DNA of 64,000 bases from Serratia proteamaculans (lineage in GTDB: Bacteria; Pseudomonadota; Gammaproteobacteria; Enterobacterales; Enterobacteriaceae): the NCBI RefSeq assembly GCF_013337185.1, contig NZ_SWDE01000001.1, positions 744,001 to 808,000 of the forward strand, in the 5' to 3' direction. Both the position numbers and the translations under genes were made by a program. Under the pieces are notes generated by a model. The model was not told where the DNA came from and made no database searches. It saw only the letters and a list, made by a program, of their open reading frames with translations. This document shows positions 62,435 to 64,000 of this stretch, piece by piece; within the stretch, counting starts at the first letter, position 1; each line of letters starts with the position of its first letter.

Positions 62435-64000
62435 ATGGGAATCTTTAATTATCAAGGGCTCAACGAGGAAAAATCCAAGGCGTTATTCACTGACGCTCTG
62501 GCGATTTCCACTTATGCCTATCACAATATCGACAATGGCTTTGATGAGGGCTACCACAATACCGGTTTTGGATTGGGTTTACCGTTAACGCTGGTGACGG
62601 CGTTAATTGGCAGTACGCAATCACAAGGTGGGTTACCCGGTATTCCCTGGAATCCGGATTCGGAAAAGGCGGCACTGGAAGCGGTAAATAACGCCGGTTG
62701 GTCAGTAATAGGGGCCGACCAATTGGGTTATACCGGTAAAACCGACGCGCGTGGTACCTATTACGGTGAAACCCTGGGTTACACCACCGCACAGGCCGAA
62801 GTCTTGGGAAAATATGACAGCGAAGGTAATCTCACCTCCATTGGTATTGCTTTTCGTGGCACCAGCGGTCCGCGAGAATCCCTGATTACCGATAGCATTG
62901 GAGATCTGATTAATGACCTGTTGGCGGGTTTTGGCCCTGCCGGTTATGCCGATAATTACAGCCTGAAGGCCTTTGGTACCCTGCTGGGTGATGTCGCCAA
63001 ATTCGCCCAGGCGCACGGGCTGAGCGGAGATGATGTGACCATCAGCGGCCACAGCCTGGGTGGGCTGGCGGTTAATAGCATGGCGGCACTCAGCGACGAT
63101 AATTGGGGTGGCTTCTACGCGCCATCGAACTATGTGGCGTTCGCCTCGCCAACGCAATACGAGACTGGCGGCAAGGTGATTAATATCGGCTATGAAAACG
63201 ACCCCGTATTCCGCGCATTGGACGGCACCAACCTGACATTAGCCTCTTTAGGCGTACATGATTCGCCGCAGGAGTCGGCCACCAATAGTATTGTTAACTT
63301 CAACGATCACTATGCTTCTGACGCCTGGAATATCCTGCCCTTCTCAATCCTGAATATTCCGACCTGGCTATCCCATCTGCCCTTCTTTTATCAGGACGGA
63401 TTGATGCGGGTACTCAATTCAGAGTTTTATTCACTGACCGGCAAAGACTCGACGGTGATTGTCTCCAACCTCTCGGATGTCACCCGCGGTACTACCTGGG
63501 TTGAGGATCTCAATCGCAACGCTGAGAAACACAGCGGCCCAACCTTTATTGTTGGCAGTGACAGCAATGATTTAATCAAGGGCGGCACCGGGAACGATTA
63601 TCTTGAGGGCCGTGCCGGTAATGACACTTTCCGCGACAACGGTGGTTTTAATATTATTTCCGGCGGCGAAGGCAATAACACTCTGGATCTGCAGCACGCA
63701 TTGAAAAATAGCGAGGTCGCCTACGACGGCAATACGCTCTACCTGCGTGACACCAAAGGCGGTATCACCCTGGCCGAGGATATTGGCACACTGCGTACGA
63801 AAGAAACCGCTTGGGTCATCTTCAGCAAAGAGCTGGACCATCAGGTTACCAGCGCCGGCTTAAAATCGAGCGAAGGGCTGAAAGCCTATGCCTCGTCGCT
63901 CAACGGCGGTGCCGGCGATGACAACTTACAGGCGCGTGCCGGTGATAAATGGCTGTTCGGCAACGATGGCAACGACACCCTGATTGGCCATGCCGGCGGT
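62435..64000 (+). CDS. lipA: Extracellular RTX lipase LipA (3' end outside window)
   Basis: The first 522 codons of a polyfunctional lipase very similar to S. marcescens LipA (about 613 residues). The catalytic triad is Ser207 in ISGHSLGG, Asp256 in GYENDPVF and His314 in WLSHLPF. RTX calcium-binding nonapeptides start near residue 374 (GSDSNDLIKGGTGNDYLEG) and resume at the window edge (GNDGNDTLIGHAGG). There is no signal peptide; such lipases leave through the LipBCD type I exporter using a C-terminal signal beyond the window. AAGGAAC before the ATG at 62435 supports the start. Confidence 0.96.
   Translation, partial: MGIFNYQGLNEEKSKALFTDALAISTYAYHNIDNGFDEGYHNTGFGLGLPLTLVTALIGSTQSQGGLPGIPWNPDSEKAALEAVNNAGWSVIGADQLGYTGKTDARGTYYGETLGYTTAQAEVLGKYDSEGNLTSIGIAFRGTSGPRESLITDSIGDLINDLLAGFGPAGYADNYSLKAFGTLLGDVAKFAQAHGLSGDDVTISGHSLGGLAVNSMAALSDDNWGGFYAPSNYVAFASPTQYETGGKVINIGYENDPVFRALDGTNLTLASLGVHDSPQESATNSIVNFNDHYASDAWNILPFSILNIPTWLSHLPFFYQDGLMRVLNSEFYSLTGKDSTVIVSNLSDVTRGTTWVEDLNRNAEKHSGPTFIVGSDSNDLIKGGTGNDYLEGRAGNDTFRDNGGFNIISGGEGNNTLDLQHALKNSEVAYDGNTLYLRDTKGGITLAEDIGTLRTKETAWVIFSKELDHQVTSAGLKSSEGLKAYASSLNGGAGDDNLQARAGDKWLFGNDGNDTLIGHAGG

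Overview
The window is bacterial chromosome, almost certainly from a Serratia species (liquefaciens/proteamaculans/plymuthica-like rather than a mobile element). The evidence is a gene backbone in the E. coli order add - ydgJ - ydgK - rsxABCDGE - nth - dtpA - gstA - pdxY - tyrS - pdxH - mliC - anmK - slyB/slyA - ydhIJK - sodC, combined with two Serratia hallmarks: a LipA-type RTX lipase and SlaA-like S-layer proteins without signal peptides. No rRNA, tRNA, CRISPR array, transposase or phage gene was recognised.

Region 1 (1-7.6 kb): a NudK-type Nudix hydrolase and a DUF4406 protein on the minus strand, divergent from a DeoR-family regulator. The regulator is followed by an apparent seven-gene sugar operon: PfkA-like kinase, ascorbate-type PTS IIB and IIC, class II (GatY/KbaY-like) aldolase, an 89-residue orphan, PTS IIA, and a P-loop kinase. 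The layout implies PTS uptake of a sugar, a second phosphorylation to a bisphosphate, and aldol cleavage. The substrate is not known to me.

Region 2 (7.8-20 kb): add, yfeH, ydgJ, then a complete L-arabinose uptake and partial catabolism block: araC-araHGF on the minus strand, araBA on the plus strand, with no araD. ydgK follows, then an ERIC-like repeat.

Region 3 (20-30 kb): the Rsx/Rnf membrane electron-transfer complex and nth. The operon is split between rsxC and rsxD by an antisense Rob-like AraC-family regulator and a terminator. rsxC carries five 39-residue repeats in its tail. dtpA (peptide transporter) follows.

Region 4 (30-41.8 kb): accessory genes lying between dtpA and gstA, which are neighbours in E. 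coli. They include a Tat-exported S9 oligopeptidase, ydcN/ydcO with twin palindromic operators, a DUF2000/AraC pair, a MEKHLA - O-methyltransferase - cupin cluster, an APH(6)-like kinase, RidA, SnoaL, HD-domain and DUF3811 proteins, and a DapA paralogue.

Region 5 (41.9-64 kb): gstA-pdxY, then three tandem S-layer-like genes of about 1030 codons each inserted between pdxY and tyrS. After these come tyrS-pdxH-mliC-anmK, slyB/slyA with recognisable PhoP and SlyA boxes, the ydhIJK efflux genes, sodC, and the first 522 codons of lipA. The lipase and S-layer proteins are the classical substrates of the Lip type I exporter, which is not in this window.
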